From: Marinilabilia salmonicolor
Lineage (GTDB): Bacteria > Bacteroidota > Bacteroidia > Bacteroidales > Marinilabiliaceae
Assembly: GCF_003003035.1 (NCBI RefSeq)
Contig: NZ_PVTS01000007.1
Span: 62,001 to 126,000, forward strand
Reading direction: 5' to 3'
DNA: 64,000 bases
Under the pieces are notes generated by a model. The model was not told the origin of the DNA, did no database searches, and saw nothing but the letters and a program-made list of their open reading frames with translations. Position numbers and translations under genes: made by a program. Shown in pieces: positions 21,801 through 29,579 of the stretch. The number at the start of each line of letters is the position of its first letter. The first letter of the stretch is position 1.

Positions 21801-22181
21801 TTGAAGACCTGCATCTCGTGCAAATGCCCTTATTATTTGCTGGAAAAAGCTGTCTATGGTATTGACGGAAAACCGGGAGAAGTCATGCAGCAGCAACCTG
21901 AGGATGAATCTGGCACGTTCCCTGATTTTCTCTTCTTTCCATTCTGTTTCCTGCATCAGTTCGTCCAGGTAATCAGGCTTTTTAATGGCAGGGTTACCCA
22001 ACTCAAAGAGTTTTTCCAGTATTCGGCGTCGCATCTCGGCAGTTGCCTTGTTGGTGAAGGTAACTGCCAGAATATTACGATATTCCGATGGTTGATTGAA
22101 TAATAACTTTATGAATTCGCGGGTGAGCGTGAATGTTTTTCCCGAACCGGCCGATGCTCTGTAAATGGTAAGTTTTGACAT
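18894..22181 (-). CDS. UvrD/Rep-type helicase with C-terminal nuclease domain (AddA/RecB-like)
   Basis: A 1095-residue superfamily 1A helicase-nuclease for double-strand-break repair. Walker A is ASAGSGKT (10-17). VTFTNKATAEMR, DEFQDTS (about 395), VGDVKQSIYRWR and TVHKSKGLEFKAVV give the other helicase motifs. Near the C-terminus DRVML...VVDYKFG (about 1025-1042) and QLQVRGY fit the PD-(D/E)XK nuclease core. The domain order is that of AddA. No addB-like partner adjoins it (the gene upstream is a peroxidase, the one downstream is convergent), so its partner must be elsewhere or it acts alone. Confidence 0.9.
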   Translation of the reverse strand: MSKLTIYRASAGSGKTFTLTREFIKLLFNQPSEYRNILAVTFTNKATAEMRRRILEKLFELGNPAIKKPDYLDELMQETEWKEEKIRERARFILRLLLHDFSRFSVNTIDSFFQQIIRAFARDAGLQLGFRTELDHKSVMTQAIDRVVLEMDMKGHETLKKWLLDFAEKKITEGKSWNINNEISNFSQEIFKEAYQSVAGPLSEKLSDKSFMNQYLSKLQKIISNYEQTLKTIGVKGLEIIKKWDLDISKDFNGGSRSKLLVFKKLSEEVKFDEAQIFALHNTLEAWQKKTNPEHINKAIEGAYNDGLNALLDQYVSLKNQQGKDYFTARAIVKNFYTLGIINDVYQKILEVSREQNVFLLSGTNHLLTRIIRRDEAPFIYERTGTRYHHYMIDEFQDTSSMQYANFRPLISNSLAQENFAMLVGDVKQSIYRWRNSDWTLLAEQVEKEFDIYGTNIETLDTNFRSSANVIAFNNSFFQHISRALQAQLIQKSEGHISDTPGFETKISEAYHDVAQKVAAKNLDNEGHVSFQFLEAANKEDFREQAIEASINRIRELLNSGFSPSDICVLVRKKTEGIAITNALLSGAYHPEKSPLPVISNETLRLNSSPAVLFIINHLKFILSPDDKVLEAFIRLHWERNLREADMINFDASDVFHNAEKTTSWEEHLAFIENKQQLPLYDLADELTRLLPENIRTEQGIYIQALLNNINSFSAQEAANLNLFIDEWEKNIQFESIAGPENQEAIQVMTVHKSKGLEFKAVVLPFCNWELNDERQQNLLWCKPRSAPFNELDLVPVNYEKSLVESHFSNEYLEELMHQYIDNLNLLYVAFTRAELSLSAFCQKKKTPPKELGTVSDLLWFHFEARESDHHELPGNWNTVSQTFELGTMFREAKESKDSDSEKEENSGTKRLFDTCPLPTMETFPFRERIAIHLESDEYFDDEKEESGITYGKIMHHLFEMIETHEDLDDALKTLWFEGKIDEKEQSIIRERMEKWLNHPEVESWFNGSYKILPEVAILHKNIRRPDRVMLSDKETIVVDYKFGKAEATRHQLQVRGYMNKIKEMGHPNVKGYIWYVPHQEVVKVENDIIQGSLF

Positions 22182-22268
22182 AATGTGCCTGATGTTTTTC
22201 TACCTGGTAAAAATAACAAAACAGGCCGGTTTCCGGAAAAAAGAACCCTTTATTTGTTGGGGATATCC

Positions 22269-22817
22269 CTATTCATTTGCCCCGGAGGTAATCCAGTCGA
22301 TGATTTCGGAATCATCGGGTTTTGTTTTGGGCGGAATTACTTTTTCCAGTCTTCCGTCCGGACCAATCAGGTATTTTTGAAAGTTCCATTGTACTTTACT
22401 TTCGGTGACTCCGTTTTTTGATTTTTGCGTAAGCCATTGATAGAGGGGATGCTGGTCGTCGCCTTTTACGCTGATTTTCTCCATCATTGGAAAGGTCACA
22501 CCATAGTTCAACTGACAAAATTCGGCTATTTCCTCTGCGGTTCCGGGCTCCTGATTCATGAAGTTATTGGCCGGAAACCCGATAATTTCAAAGTCATCAC
22601 CACCGTATTGCTCATAAATGGCTTGTAGTTGTTCATATTGCGGTGTTAATCCGCATTTGCTGGCGGTATTTACCACCATCACCTTCTTACCCCGAAGGGA
22701 ACTCAGCTCAAATGGTTCTCCCTCCAGGGTTTTGACCGTAAAATCGTAAAAACTTGTCTGGCTCTGGGCTGTGGCCACTCCCAGACTCAGTAAAATAAGG
22801 AATAGTGTGGTTTTCAT
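22269..22817 (-). CDS. Glutathione peroxidase family protein, exported
   Basis: A 182-residue thiol peroxidase. The N-terminus MKTTLFLILLSLGVATAQSQ is a signal peptide, so it acts in the periplasm. The peroxidatic cysteine is Cys55 in NTASKCGLTPQY (Cys rather than Sec). FPANNFMNQEPG and WNFQKYLIGPDG give the Gln/Trp/Asn partners of the active site. It is probably thioredoxin-dependent, as in most bacterial members. It lies 87 bases upstream of the helicase-nuclease gene in the same direction; functional coupling is not evident. Confidence 0.92.
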   Translation of the reverse strand: MKTTLFLILLSLGVATAQSQTSFYDFTVKTLEGEPFELSSLRGKKVMVVNTASKCGLTPQYEQLQAIYEQYGGDDFEIIGFPANNFMNQEPGTAEEIAEFCQLNYGVTFPMMEKISVKGDDQHPLYQWLTQKSKNGVTESKVQWNFQKYLIGPDGRLEKVIPPKTKPDDSEIIDWITSGANE

Positions 22818-22837
22818 AAGTATAGTATTTAGTTTTT

Positions 22838-22861
22838 GTGTTGTCCGGTTAAATCTTGAGA
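22838..22861 (+). repeat. GTGTTGTCCGGTTAAA..TTGAGA motif, family C, copy 2
   Basis: GTCCGGTTAAA followed after three bases by TTGAGA, the same spacing as at 62674-62699. It runs directly into the family E half-palindrome. Confidence 0.55.
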
Positions 22862-22891
22862 TTGCTTCGCTACGTTACCAATGACAGATTG

Positions 22892-22982
22892 GGTGCGGCG
22901 GATTCCGATCCGCCGTTTCGTCTCTAATGGCTGATCGGCTTCGGCTTTGCCGTTTTCCCAGGAAAGAATCCGCCGCACCTGC
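22892..22982. repeat. GC-rich palindromic repeat, family D, copy 1
   Basis: GGTGCGGCGGATTC at the left and GAATCCGCCGCACC at the right are inverted copies around GATCGGCTTCGGCTTTGCCG. The inner block and the left arm recur at 37388-37450. It is much richer in GC than its surroundings. Confidence 0.6.
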
Positions 22983-23331
22983 TCAACGAATAACTTTTCT
23001 TAGAGTTTTAATTTTGAGCATCTCAACTTGTCATATTCCCATTATTTCTCAAATATCTTTGAGGCAGGCACTCGCAATGAACTGCCTTTGCAGGATTATG
23101 AGCGTCGCAATCTTAATTCAGGATGTCTCCCGTTATATATTACAATTTTCCTTTAAAGACCTTTGTGGAAAATAGGTTAACCCCAATTTAGAAAATCACT
23201 CATTTGGGTGAAGCATGAGTCCAAATGAGATGATTAACTTACTCGAGTCCGCAAGGAATAACGTTGTTTTTTTAAATTATTGATTGCGGATTTTGGGTAA
23301 AAATATTCGATCCTTTATACAACCAACAACT

Positions 23332-23370
23332 TTATGTATTCCTTTAAAAAGAAAAACTTCGCTTTTGGGG
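23332..23370 (+). repeat. Family B repeat fragment, copy 3
   Basis: TTATGTATTCCTTTAAAA is identical to 30457-30474 and is followed by a similar AAAA..CTTCGCTTTTGGGG segment. Confidence 0.5.
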
Positions 23371-23446
23371 CATTAGTATAAACACACTTCGGGTAAAATA
23401 GTTCTGTTCGACCAATTTTGGAAGTCAGGTTATGCGGATTGTGTGT

Positions 23447-23477
23447 TTTGATTCTCCTGTCATTGTTTTTAAATTTG
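23447..23477 (+). promoter_or_regulatory. Bacteroidetes-type promoter for the MBL-fold gene
   Basis: TTTG at 23447-23450, a 19-base spacer and TAAATTTG at 23470-23477. This is a full match to the phylum consensus. Transcription would start about 25 bases before the TTG start codon. Confidence 0.65.
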
Positions 23478-23508
23478 CTCAGTAACAGACAGCTAAAACC
23501 AGATAATT

Positions 23509-24276
23509 TTGAAAATAACTTTGCTTGGAACCGGTACTTCTATGGGAGTGCCAATGATTGCATGTAATTGCGCAGTATGTCGTTCCACAGATTCCAGAGA
23601 TAAACGTACACGGTCATCAGTAAAAATTGAATACGATGATCAGACCCTTGTTGTTGATGCCGGACCCGATTTCCGGCAGCAAATGCTGGCCTCCGGGACG
23701 CAACGACTGAGTGCCATTCTTTTTACCCATGAACATAAGGATCATACTGCCGGCCTGGATGATGTAAGAGCCTTTAACTGGATCAACCGGGAACCTTCTC
23801 ACCTTTATGGAGAGAAAAGGGTTTTGGATGCATTGAAACGGGAATATTCCTACGCATTTAAAGATAAGGATGAGCGCTATCCTGGTGTACCTGAGTTGTT
23901 GTTGAATGAGATTGATTTGAACCCGTTTGTTGCTGCGGGAATGATGGTACAGCCCCTCCGTATTTTTCATCACAAAATGCCTGTGCTGGGATTCAGAATA
24001 GAGGATTTCAGCTATATAACCGATGGTAGCCTGATTCCTGATGAAAGCATGGAGATTGTCAGAAATAGCAAGGTGCTGGTGATTAATGCCCTGCGCATTG
24101 AGCCTCATGCTTCGCATTTTAATCTGAAGCAGGCATTGCAAGTAATTGAGGAACTGAAACCGGAAAAGGCCTTTTTGACGCACATCAGTCATCATATGGG
24201 ATTTCATGAAGAGGTGTCCAAAACACTTCCACCCAATGTTTTTCTCGGGTATGATGGTCTTGAAATGGAAATTTAA
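23509..24276 (+). CDS. MBL-fold metallohydrolase (PhnP-like)
   Basis: A 255-residue metallo-beta-lactamase-fold hydrolase. The start is a TTG: the reading KITLLGTGTSMGVPMIAC is the family N-terminus, the next Met is only at residue 12, and no upstream in-frame ATG fits the promoter. CNCAVC (19-24) matches the structural-zinc cysteines of PhnP-type enzymes. THEHKDHTAGLDD (His74, His76, Asp78, His79) is the dinuclear metal motif. VINALRIEPHASH and FLTHISHHMG complete the site. Members cleave phosphodiesters (cyclic phosphates and similar); the substrate here is unknown. An imperfect hairpin at 24275-24304 may end the transcript. Confidence 0.88.
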   Translation: MKITLLGTGTSMGVPMIACNCAVCRSTDSRDKRTRSSVKIEYDDQTLVVDAGPDFRQQMLASGTQRLSAILFTHEHKDHTAGLDDVRAFNWINREPSHLYGEKRVLDALKREYSYAFKDKDERYPGVPELLLNEIDLNPFVAAGMMVQPLRIFHHKMPVLGFRIEDFSYITDGSLIPDESMEIVRNSKVLVINALRIEPHASHFNLKQALQVIEELKPEKAFLTHISHHMGFHEEVSKTLPPNVFLGYDGLEMEI

Positions 24277-24350
24277 TCTTCCTTGTACTCAGACCGGGAA
24301 GATTTATTACATCCCTTGAACTTTGTTCCGGATTATGGCATTTTTTATTC

Positions 24351-25538
24351 TCAGCCTGCTTTTTTCTTTAGCGTTTTAAGAAACAGTGTGACGGTGGAAA
24401 GAGCCAGTGCCATAAATACAAGTCCCACGATCAGGAGTGCTTCGGAAAGAGACAATAGATCACTTATCCAGCCAAATAAAGGTGCTACCACGGCAAAAAT
24501 GGCCCGGATAAGCAGACTGCGAACAGAGAGTACCGTAGCACGAATATCGGATGGGGTGATCTGATTAATGTAATCTTTCAGTACCGGCGTGGCAATTCCA
24601 CGCGCCATATAAAATATCGCAAGTACGGGCAGGAAAAATATGGCTGAATGAGTGAATCCTCCTGCAATGAATCCTCCTGTAATAATGATACTGGTGCTTA
24701 AAACAGTTATCTTTTTCCCCATTTTCCGTTCCAGTTTTGATGAAAAGAGAGTTACCGTACCTACCAGAAGGTTCAGTCCTGTAGCTGTTCCTCCAATAAA
24801 CAACTCGGTGAAACCAAACTCGTGAAGTTTAAGCTGATAAACCCACGCCATGGTTAGGGTGGAAGTGCCTATAATTGAGGAGTAAATAAGGTTCCACCTC
24901 AAGCGATTGTTCTTGACAAGGGCATACTTTACTACATTCAAGATATCCATAAATCCGGGGCGCTTGCGTTTCTCCATCCGCGGAGGTTCCAGCAGGGTTA
25001 GTGCTGCCGGAATTCCTATAAATGCGATGCCGGTTTGGAAATAGAAAGGGAGATGCAGGCTGATCTCGGCCAAGGCTCCACCAGCCAGTCCGGCCAGTGC
25101 TTCAGAGTAATTTCCAATGGAAAAGTTGAGTCCTTCGTATTTCAGATATTTGTGGCTTTTTCCATCTGCATTTAAGGAGTCGAAAAGCATAGCCGAATCT
25201 GATCCTGAGATAAAACTCTGACCTATACCCAATGTCATTTCTGCGGCCATAAAAATCCAGTATCCGGTTCCTGCGGAATAAAAAACAAATCCAATAGTCC
25301 CCAGTATAGTCCCCAGTATCAGAGTGAATTTCCGGCCCAGAATATCGGCCAGATAACCGGAGGGTACTTCAAAAATAACGATGCTGATGCTGTAAATGGC
25401 TTTGAGCTGAAATGCTTCTTCATGGGTGAGCCCCGAATCTTTATAAAAAAGCATTATTATGGGCATGGTCAGCATAAACCACTTGGCAATCTTTATGATG
25501 TATAACCGGAGGATATTTCTGCTGAAATCTCTGTGCAT
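24351..25538 (-). CDS. Major facilitator superfamily transporter
   Basis: A 395-residue protein with about 12 transmembrane helices. SGYLADILGRKFTLILG is the loop 2-3 MFS signature (D-x-x-G-R-K), and SSKLERKMGKK is a similar cytoplasmic loop in the second half. The substrate cannot be told from sequence. A good promoter lies just upstream on the same strand, and the gene converges on the MBL-fold hydrolase. Confidence 0.88.
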   Translation of the reverse strand: MHRDFSRNILRLYIIKIAKWFMLTMPIIMLFYKDSGLTHEEAFQLKAIYSISIVIFEVPSGYLADILGRKFTLILGTILGTIGFVFYSAGTGYWIFMAAEMTLGIGQSFISGSDSAMLFDSLNADGKSHKYLKYEGLNFSIGNYSEALAGLAGGALAEISLHLPFYFQTGIAFIGIPAALTLLEPPRMEKRKRPGFMDILNVVKYALVKNNRLRWNLIYSSIIGTSTLTMAWVYQLKLHEFGFTELFIGGTATGLNLLVGTVTLFSSKLERKMGKKITVLSTSIIITGGFIAGGFTHSAIFFLPVLAIFYMARGIATPVLKDYINQITPSDIRATVLSVRSLLIRAIFAVVAPLFGWISDLLSLSEALLIVGLVFMALALSTVTLFLKTLKKKAG

Positions 25539-25556
25539 TGCATTTTATTTGCCCGC

Positions 25557-25588
25557 CAAAGGTAAAGAATTCATCATTATTAAAACAA
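25557..25588 (-). promoter_or_regulatory. Promoter for the MFS transporter gene
   Basis: Read on the minus strand: TTG at 25586-25588, a 21-base spacer and TACCTTTG at 25557-25564. The start codon lies about 18 bases downstream of the -7 element, giving a very short leader. Confidence 0.55.
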
Positions 25589-25744
25589 TTGGCTTTTAAA
25601 AAAGAGTTTTGCTTTCAATCAGTTAATTTTTTATGGGATTGTGATGACAAAATGATAAAAAAAGTGCTTCAAAATTTTTTAATTGTAATTTAACCATGTA
25701 ATTTTGTAAAGCAAACAGAAGTTGACCTTGTATTTTTTTGTGTT

Positions 25745-26785
25745 ATGATAGATAATTTATTCATTCCCAAAGGATATCGTCCTTTGTTGGATTTGAAACA
25801 AACCGAACATGCCATTACGGTTGTTAAGGATGCTTTTCAATCCGGATTGTCTTCCGAGTTGAGATTGCGCCGGGTTACTGCTCCCTTATTTGTTTTAAAG
25901 GGTACGGGAATCAACGATGATCTCAACGGGATAGAGCGGCCGGTTACCTTTCCGGTTAAAGATCTGGGGGACAGGGAAGCTGAGATTGTGCACAGTCTTG
26001 CCAAATGGAAAAGAATGGTATTGACCGATTATGATATTGAGCCCGGATACGGTATTTATACTGATATGAATGCTATCCGGCCCGATGAAGTGCTGGATAA
26101 TACCCACTCCATATATGTGGATCAATGGGACTGGGAGAGACACATTACACAGGAAGAGCGGAATGCTAAATTCCTGAGAAAAGTGGTCCGGAGTATTTAC
26201 GAGGTGTTGAAACGTACCGAATTTATTCTTTATGAGAAATATCCGCAACTGACTCCCTTGCTTCCTTCCAGGATTCACTTTATCCATAGCGAAGAGTTGT
26301 TGCAGATGTATCCCAACCTGACAGCTAAAGAGCGGGAGGATGCAATCTGTAAAAAATATGGCGCGGTGTTTTTGAGCGGAATCGGAGGTAATCTCTCCAA
26401 TGGTGAACCACATGATGGACGGGCACCCGATTATGACGACTGGATTTCGGAAGACGGGGAAGGTTTTCAGGGGTTAAATGGCGATATCCTGCTCTGGAAT
26501 CCGGTGCTCGAAAAGGCGTTTGAAATATCCTCCATGGGAATTCGTGTTGATGCCGAAGCCTTGAACAATCAGTTGAAAGCAAAGAATTGTGAGAACCGTA
26601 AAGAATTCCTTTTTCATAAAAGATTGCTCAATGACGAATTCCCTCTGAGTATTGGTGGGGGAATAGGTCAGTCGCGGCTGTGTATGTATTTTTTACGGAA
26701 AGCGCACATCGGAGAGATTCAATCAAGTATCTGGTCTGATGAAATGAGAAGAATTTGCAATGAAAATAATATTCCGATTGTCTAA
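25745..26785 (+). CDS. asnA: Aspartate-ammonia ligase (asparagine synthetase A)
   Basis: A 346-residue class II-synthetase-fold enzyme that makes asparagine from aspartate, ammonia and ATP. Conserved blocks: LSSELRLRRVTAPLFV, LAKWKRM, YVDQWDWERHI (active-site region), GIRVDAEALNNQL, and GGGIGQSRLCMYFLRKAHIGE (class II motif 3). Length is close to E. coli AsnA (330). A -7 element TAATTTTG sits at 25699-25706, with no clear -33 partner. A terminator follows at 26826-26863. Confidence 0.96.
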   Translation: MIDNLFIPKGYRPLLDLKQTEHAITVVKDAFQSGLSSELRLRRVTAPLFVLKGTGINDDLNGIERPVTFPVKDLGDREAEIVHSLAKWKRMVLTDYDIEPGYGIYTDMNAIRPDEVLDNTHSIYVDQWDWERHITQEERNAKFLRKVVRSIYEVLKRTEFILYEKYPQLTPLLPSRIHFIHSEELLQMYPNLTAKEREDAICKKYGAVFLSGIGGNLSNGEPHDGRAPDYDDWISEDGEGFQGLNGDILLWNPVLEKAFEISSMGIRVDAEALNNQLKAKNCENRKEFLFHKRLLNDEFPLSIGGGIGQSRLCMYFLRKAHIGEIQSSIWSDEMRRICNENNIPIV

Positions 26786-26825
26786 AGGTCGGTTTGTTTT
26801 AAATAATCACTAATTTTAAAGTATT

Positions 26826-26868
26826 AATCCCTGAAGCACCTGAAATAGGGTGTTTCAGGGATTTATTT
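26826..26868 (+). terminator. Rho-independent terminator after asnA
   Basis: AATCCCTGAA-GCACC / GGGTG-TTTCAGGGATT stem of about 15 bp (one G-T pair) with loop TGAAATA, followed by TATTTAA. Confidence 0.7.
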
Positions 26869-26871
26869 AAC

Positions 26872-26904
26872 GCCGCTTTCGGGCTTTAGGCTGGCAGAAG
26901 CGGC
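26872..26904. repeat. Small hairpin upstream of the ApgM-like gene
   Basis: GCCGCTT at the left pairs with AAGCGGC at the right around a 19-base loop that contains CGGGCTTTAGGCTG. It ends about 20 bases before the ATG at 26924. It may be a palindromic repeat remnant or a leader structure. Confidence 0.35.
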
Positions 26905-26923
26905 AATATAAACCTTGAAAACT

Positions 26924-28126
26924 ATGAAGTATATCGTAGTATTGGCCGATGGGATGGCCGACAACCCAATTCCCGAATGGGACAACAAGACACCTTTGAT
27001 GGTGGCCAACAAACCGGTAATGGATGAGCTTTGTGCCCAGGGACAAACGGGGTTGTTAAAGTCGATTCCTGTGGGGTTGCATCCGGGGAGTGAGATTGCT
27101 AATATGAATATTTTGGGCTTTGATCCGCGAAAATATTTTCCCGGAAGGGGCGTTCTCGAAGCTGCTGCTTTGCAGGTTCCGATTCGGGATAATGAATTGG
27201 TTTTCAGGTGTAATCTGGTGACGGTGGCGGACGGTAAGCTGATGAATCATTCGGCAGGTCATATTTCGAACGATGAGGCCGGTGAATTGATTGCTTATCT
27301 TAATGAGAAATTGCATACCGAAGGGGTTCGTTTTCATCAGGGAGTGAGCTATCGTAACCTGATGATGCTGGAAGACGGGAAAACAGGTGTTTTCTGCAGG
27401 CCTCCGCATGATCACCCCGGCGAAAGTCTGGAAGACTTGCTGCCTGATGCTGAAGGGGCAGCGGAAAAAACCGCCAAGCGACTTCGTCTGTTAATCAAGC
27501 ACTCCATCGAGATTTTGAGTGAGCATCCCATCAACAAAAAGCGAATAAAGGAGGGAAAGGCACCAGCTAATGCAATCTGGCCCTGGTCGCCCGGTAAACC
27601 TGGTGGCTTTCCGACATTTGAAGAGCGTTGGGGCATTAAATCGGGTGCCGTAATTTCGGCTGTTGATCTGATCAGGGGGATTGGTGGAATGGCCGGATTG
27701 GAAAACATTTATGTGGAGGGAGCAACCGGGTTGTTTGATACCAACTACGAAGGGAAAGCAGCGGCAGCAGTCAATGCCCTTAAAAAAGTGGATTTTGTGT
27801 TTTTACACGTGGAAGCAGCTGATGAGGCAGGACATGAAGGGGATAAGGATTTGAAAAAAAGAGTGGTGGAAGACTTCGATCGCCGCCTTCTAAAACCACT
27901 GTGGCAGGGTATTCAGGGTCTGCATGAGGATGTGGCTCTTGCTTTGTTACCCGATCATCCTACTCCGTGTGCGCTTCGAACCCATACCTCCGACCCGGTA
28001 CCTTTCTTTATTGTTAAACCGGGATTAACACCTGACGATGTTCAATCGTTTGATGAATTTTCGGTAAAGGAGGGGGCTTTTGGTGTTCTTTCAGATGGAG
28101 AAGTATTGGAGAAATTGTTTGAGTAA
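26924..28126 (+). CDS. ApgM-type phosphoglycerate-mutase-like protein, probable homoserine kinase
   Basis: A 400-residue alkaline-phosphatase-superfamily protein of the archaeal-type cofactor-independent phosphoglycerate mutase family. The start is the ATG at 26924; a TTG three codons upstream is unnecessary. Metal and active-site blocks: VVLADGMADNP (Asp9), the nucleophile serine candidate Ser56 in PGSEIANMNILG, HVEAADEAGHEGD, and LLPDHPTPCALRTHTSDPVP. The gene is followed after 29 bases by thrC. In Bacteroidetes this family member next to thrC has been assigned as the homoserine kinase (ThrB function), replacing the GHMP-kinase ThrB. That is family and context knowledge, not visible in the residues. 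Glycolytic mutase activity remains possible. Confidence 0.85.
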   Translation: MKYIVVLADGMADNPIPEWDNKTPLMVANKPVMDELCAQGQTGLLKSIPVGLHPGSEIANMNILGFDPRKYFPGRGVLEAAALQVPIRDNELVFRCNLVTVADGKLMNHSAGHISNDEAGELIAYLNEKLHTEGVRFHQGVSYRNLMMLEDGKTGVFCRPPHDHPGESLEDLLPDAEGAAEKTAKRLRLLIKHSIEILSEHPINKKRIKEGKAPANAIWPWSPGKPGGFPTFEERWGIKSGAVISAVDLIRGIGGMAGLENIYVEGATGLFDTNYEGKAAAAVNALKKVDFVFLHVEAADEAGHEGDKDLKKRVVEDFDRRLLKPLWQGIQGLHEDVALALLPDHPTPCALRTHTSDPVPFFIVKPGLTPDDVQSFDEFSVKEGAFGVLSDGEVLEKLFE

Positions 28127-28155
28127 CCTGTTGTTAATTTCTGTAGATTAAGTAT

Positions 28156-29457
28156 ATGCAATTTAAAAGTTTAGGAGATAAGCGACAAGTTGTTTCATTG
28201 TCGGAAGCTGTTTTTAAGGGACTTGCTGATGATGGAAGCCTTTTTATGCCGGAGGAGATTCCGGCTTTATCCGATGAGTTTTTTCAAAAACTGCCGGGAT
28301 TGTCTCTGCCCGAAATTGCTTTTTCAGTTCTGAAGCCTTTTGTGAGCGAGGATTTGAGTGAAGATGAACTGAGAGAGATGGTGGAAAGCACTTTTTCTTT
28401 TCCGATCCCGTTGAAGCCTGTGAATGACCGTATTCATGTATTGGAGCTGTTTCACGGACCAACTCAGGCTTTTAAAGATGTGGGAGCCCGCTTTTTATCG
28501 CGGTTGATGAGCAAATTGCATCCGGTAACGGACAAAAAAATGGTGGTGCTGACAGCGACTTCCGGTGATACCGGTGGAGCGGTGGCTCATGGTTTTTATA
28601 AAGTACCCGGCATTGATGTGGTGGTACTTTATCCTGATGGTAAAATCAGTCCTTACCAGCAAAATCAAATGACCAGCCTGGGGCATAATATTCATGCCAT
28701 TGCTGTCGATGGTGCTTTTGATGACTGTCAGCGTTTGGTGAAGCAGGCTTTTAACGACCGTGAGCTTCGCGGAGAAGTGGCTGTTACCTCTGCAAATTCC
28801 ATCAACCTGGGGCGCTTGCTTCCTCAGATGGTCTATTATTTCCAGGGCGTTGCCCGTTTTATGGAACAAAACGGACAGCAACCTCCGGTTGTTTGTGTTC
28901 CAAGTGGTAATTTTGGTAACATTACGGCCGCTGTTATAGCTCACCGGATGGGCCTCCCCGTAAAGCGTTTTGTGGCTGCCACCAATGTGAATGATGTGGT
29001 TCCCCGGTTTTTGAAATCCGGGAATTATGACCCGAAGGATACGATCGTGACGCTGGCCAATGCGATGGATGTGGGGGATCCCAGCAATTGGCCCAGACTT
29101 TTTGAGTTATATAATCAGGATACAGAACAATTAAAAAGAGAAGTTGCTGCAACGGTGGTTAACGATGGGGAAATAAAAGAGACCATAAAGGAAGTTTTTT
29201 CGAAAAACAGCTATTTGTTGGATCCGCATTCGGCAACCGGTTACCTGGGTTTGTCCCGACAATTGAAAGGAGAGGAGACCGGATTTTTTGTTTCCACTGC
29301 ACATCCGGTAAAATTTTTGGAAACAATTGATGCTGTTCTGCCCGCTGAGGCTGAAAAGATAAGGGAGGAATTTGGAGATGCTTTCCGGGTTAAAGGAACG
29401 CATGAAACGATGCAGAATTCATACAGCAAGCTGAAAGAATACCTGCTGAAGATGTGA
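28156..29457 (+). CDS. thrC: Threonine synthase
   Basis: A 433-residue PLP enzyme that converts O-phosphohomoserine to threonine. The PLP lysine is Lys107 in HGPTQAFKDVGARF. TATSGDTGGAVAHGFY binds the phosphate, and VPSGNFGNITAA and NSINLGRLLPQMVYYF are further family blocks. This is the enteric/yeast-type class with no N-terminal SAM domain. It is read together with the ApgM-like gene. Confidence 0.97.
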   Translation: MQFKSLGDKRQVVSLSEAVFKGLADDGSLFMPEEIPALSDEFFQKLPGLSLPEIAFSVLKPFVSEDLSEDELREMVESTFSFPIPLKPVNDRIHVLELFHGPTQAFKDVGARFLSRLMSKLHPVTDKKMVVLTATSGDTGGAVAHGFYKVPGIDVVVLYPDGKISPYQQNQMTSLGHNIHAIAVDGAFDDCQRLVKQAFNDRELRGEVAVTSANSINLGRLLPQMVYYFQGVARFMEQNGQQPPVVCVPSGNFGNITAAVIAHRMGLPVKRFVAATNVNDVVPRFLKSGNYDPKDTIVTLANAMDVGDPSNWPRLFELYNQDTEQLKREVAATVVNDGEIKETIKEVFSKNSYLLDPHSATGYLGLSRQLKGEETGFFVSTAHPVKFLETIDAVLPAEAEKIREEFGDAFRVKGTHETMQNSYSKLKEYLLKM

Positions 29458-29579
29458 AATGTTGCTTTTTTTAAATAAATTTAAGGTTTGGCCTGCTTTT
29501 TGTTTTCAATTAAACTCAAAAAGGCTATTTTTACAGCCTGAAGAAAAAGAGAAATCCAAACATTAAATTAGATTACGTT

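Larger units (their letters stand above)
22818..23508. other. Gene-free 690-bp stretch crowded with repeats
   Basis: It holds a family C motif (22838-22861), half of a family E palindrome (22858-22886), a family D palindrome (22892-22982), a second family E half (23060-23118), a family B fragment (23332-23370) and the promoter of the next gene. An 82-codon frame at 22927-23175 is repeat-derived and not credible as a protein. Confidence 0.6.
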
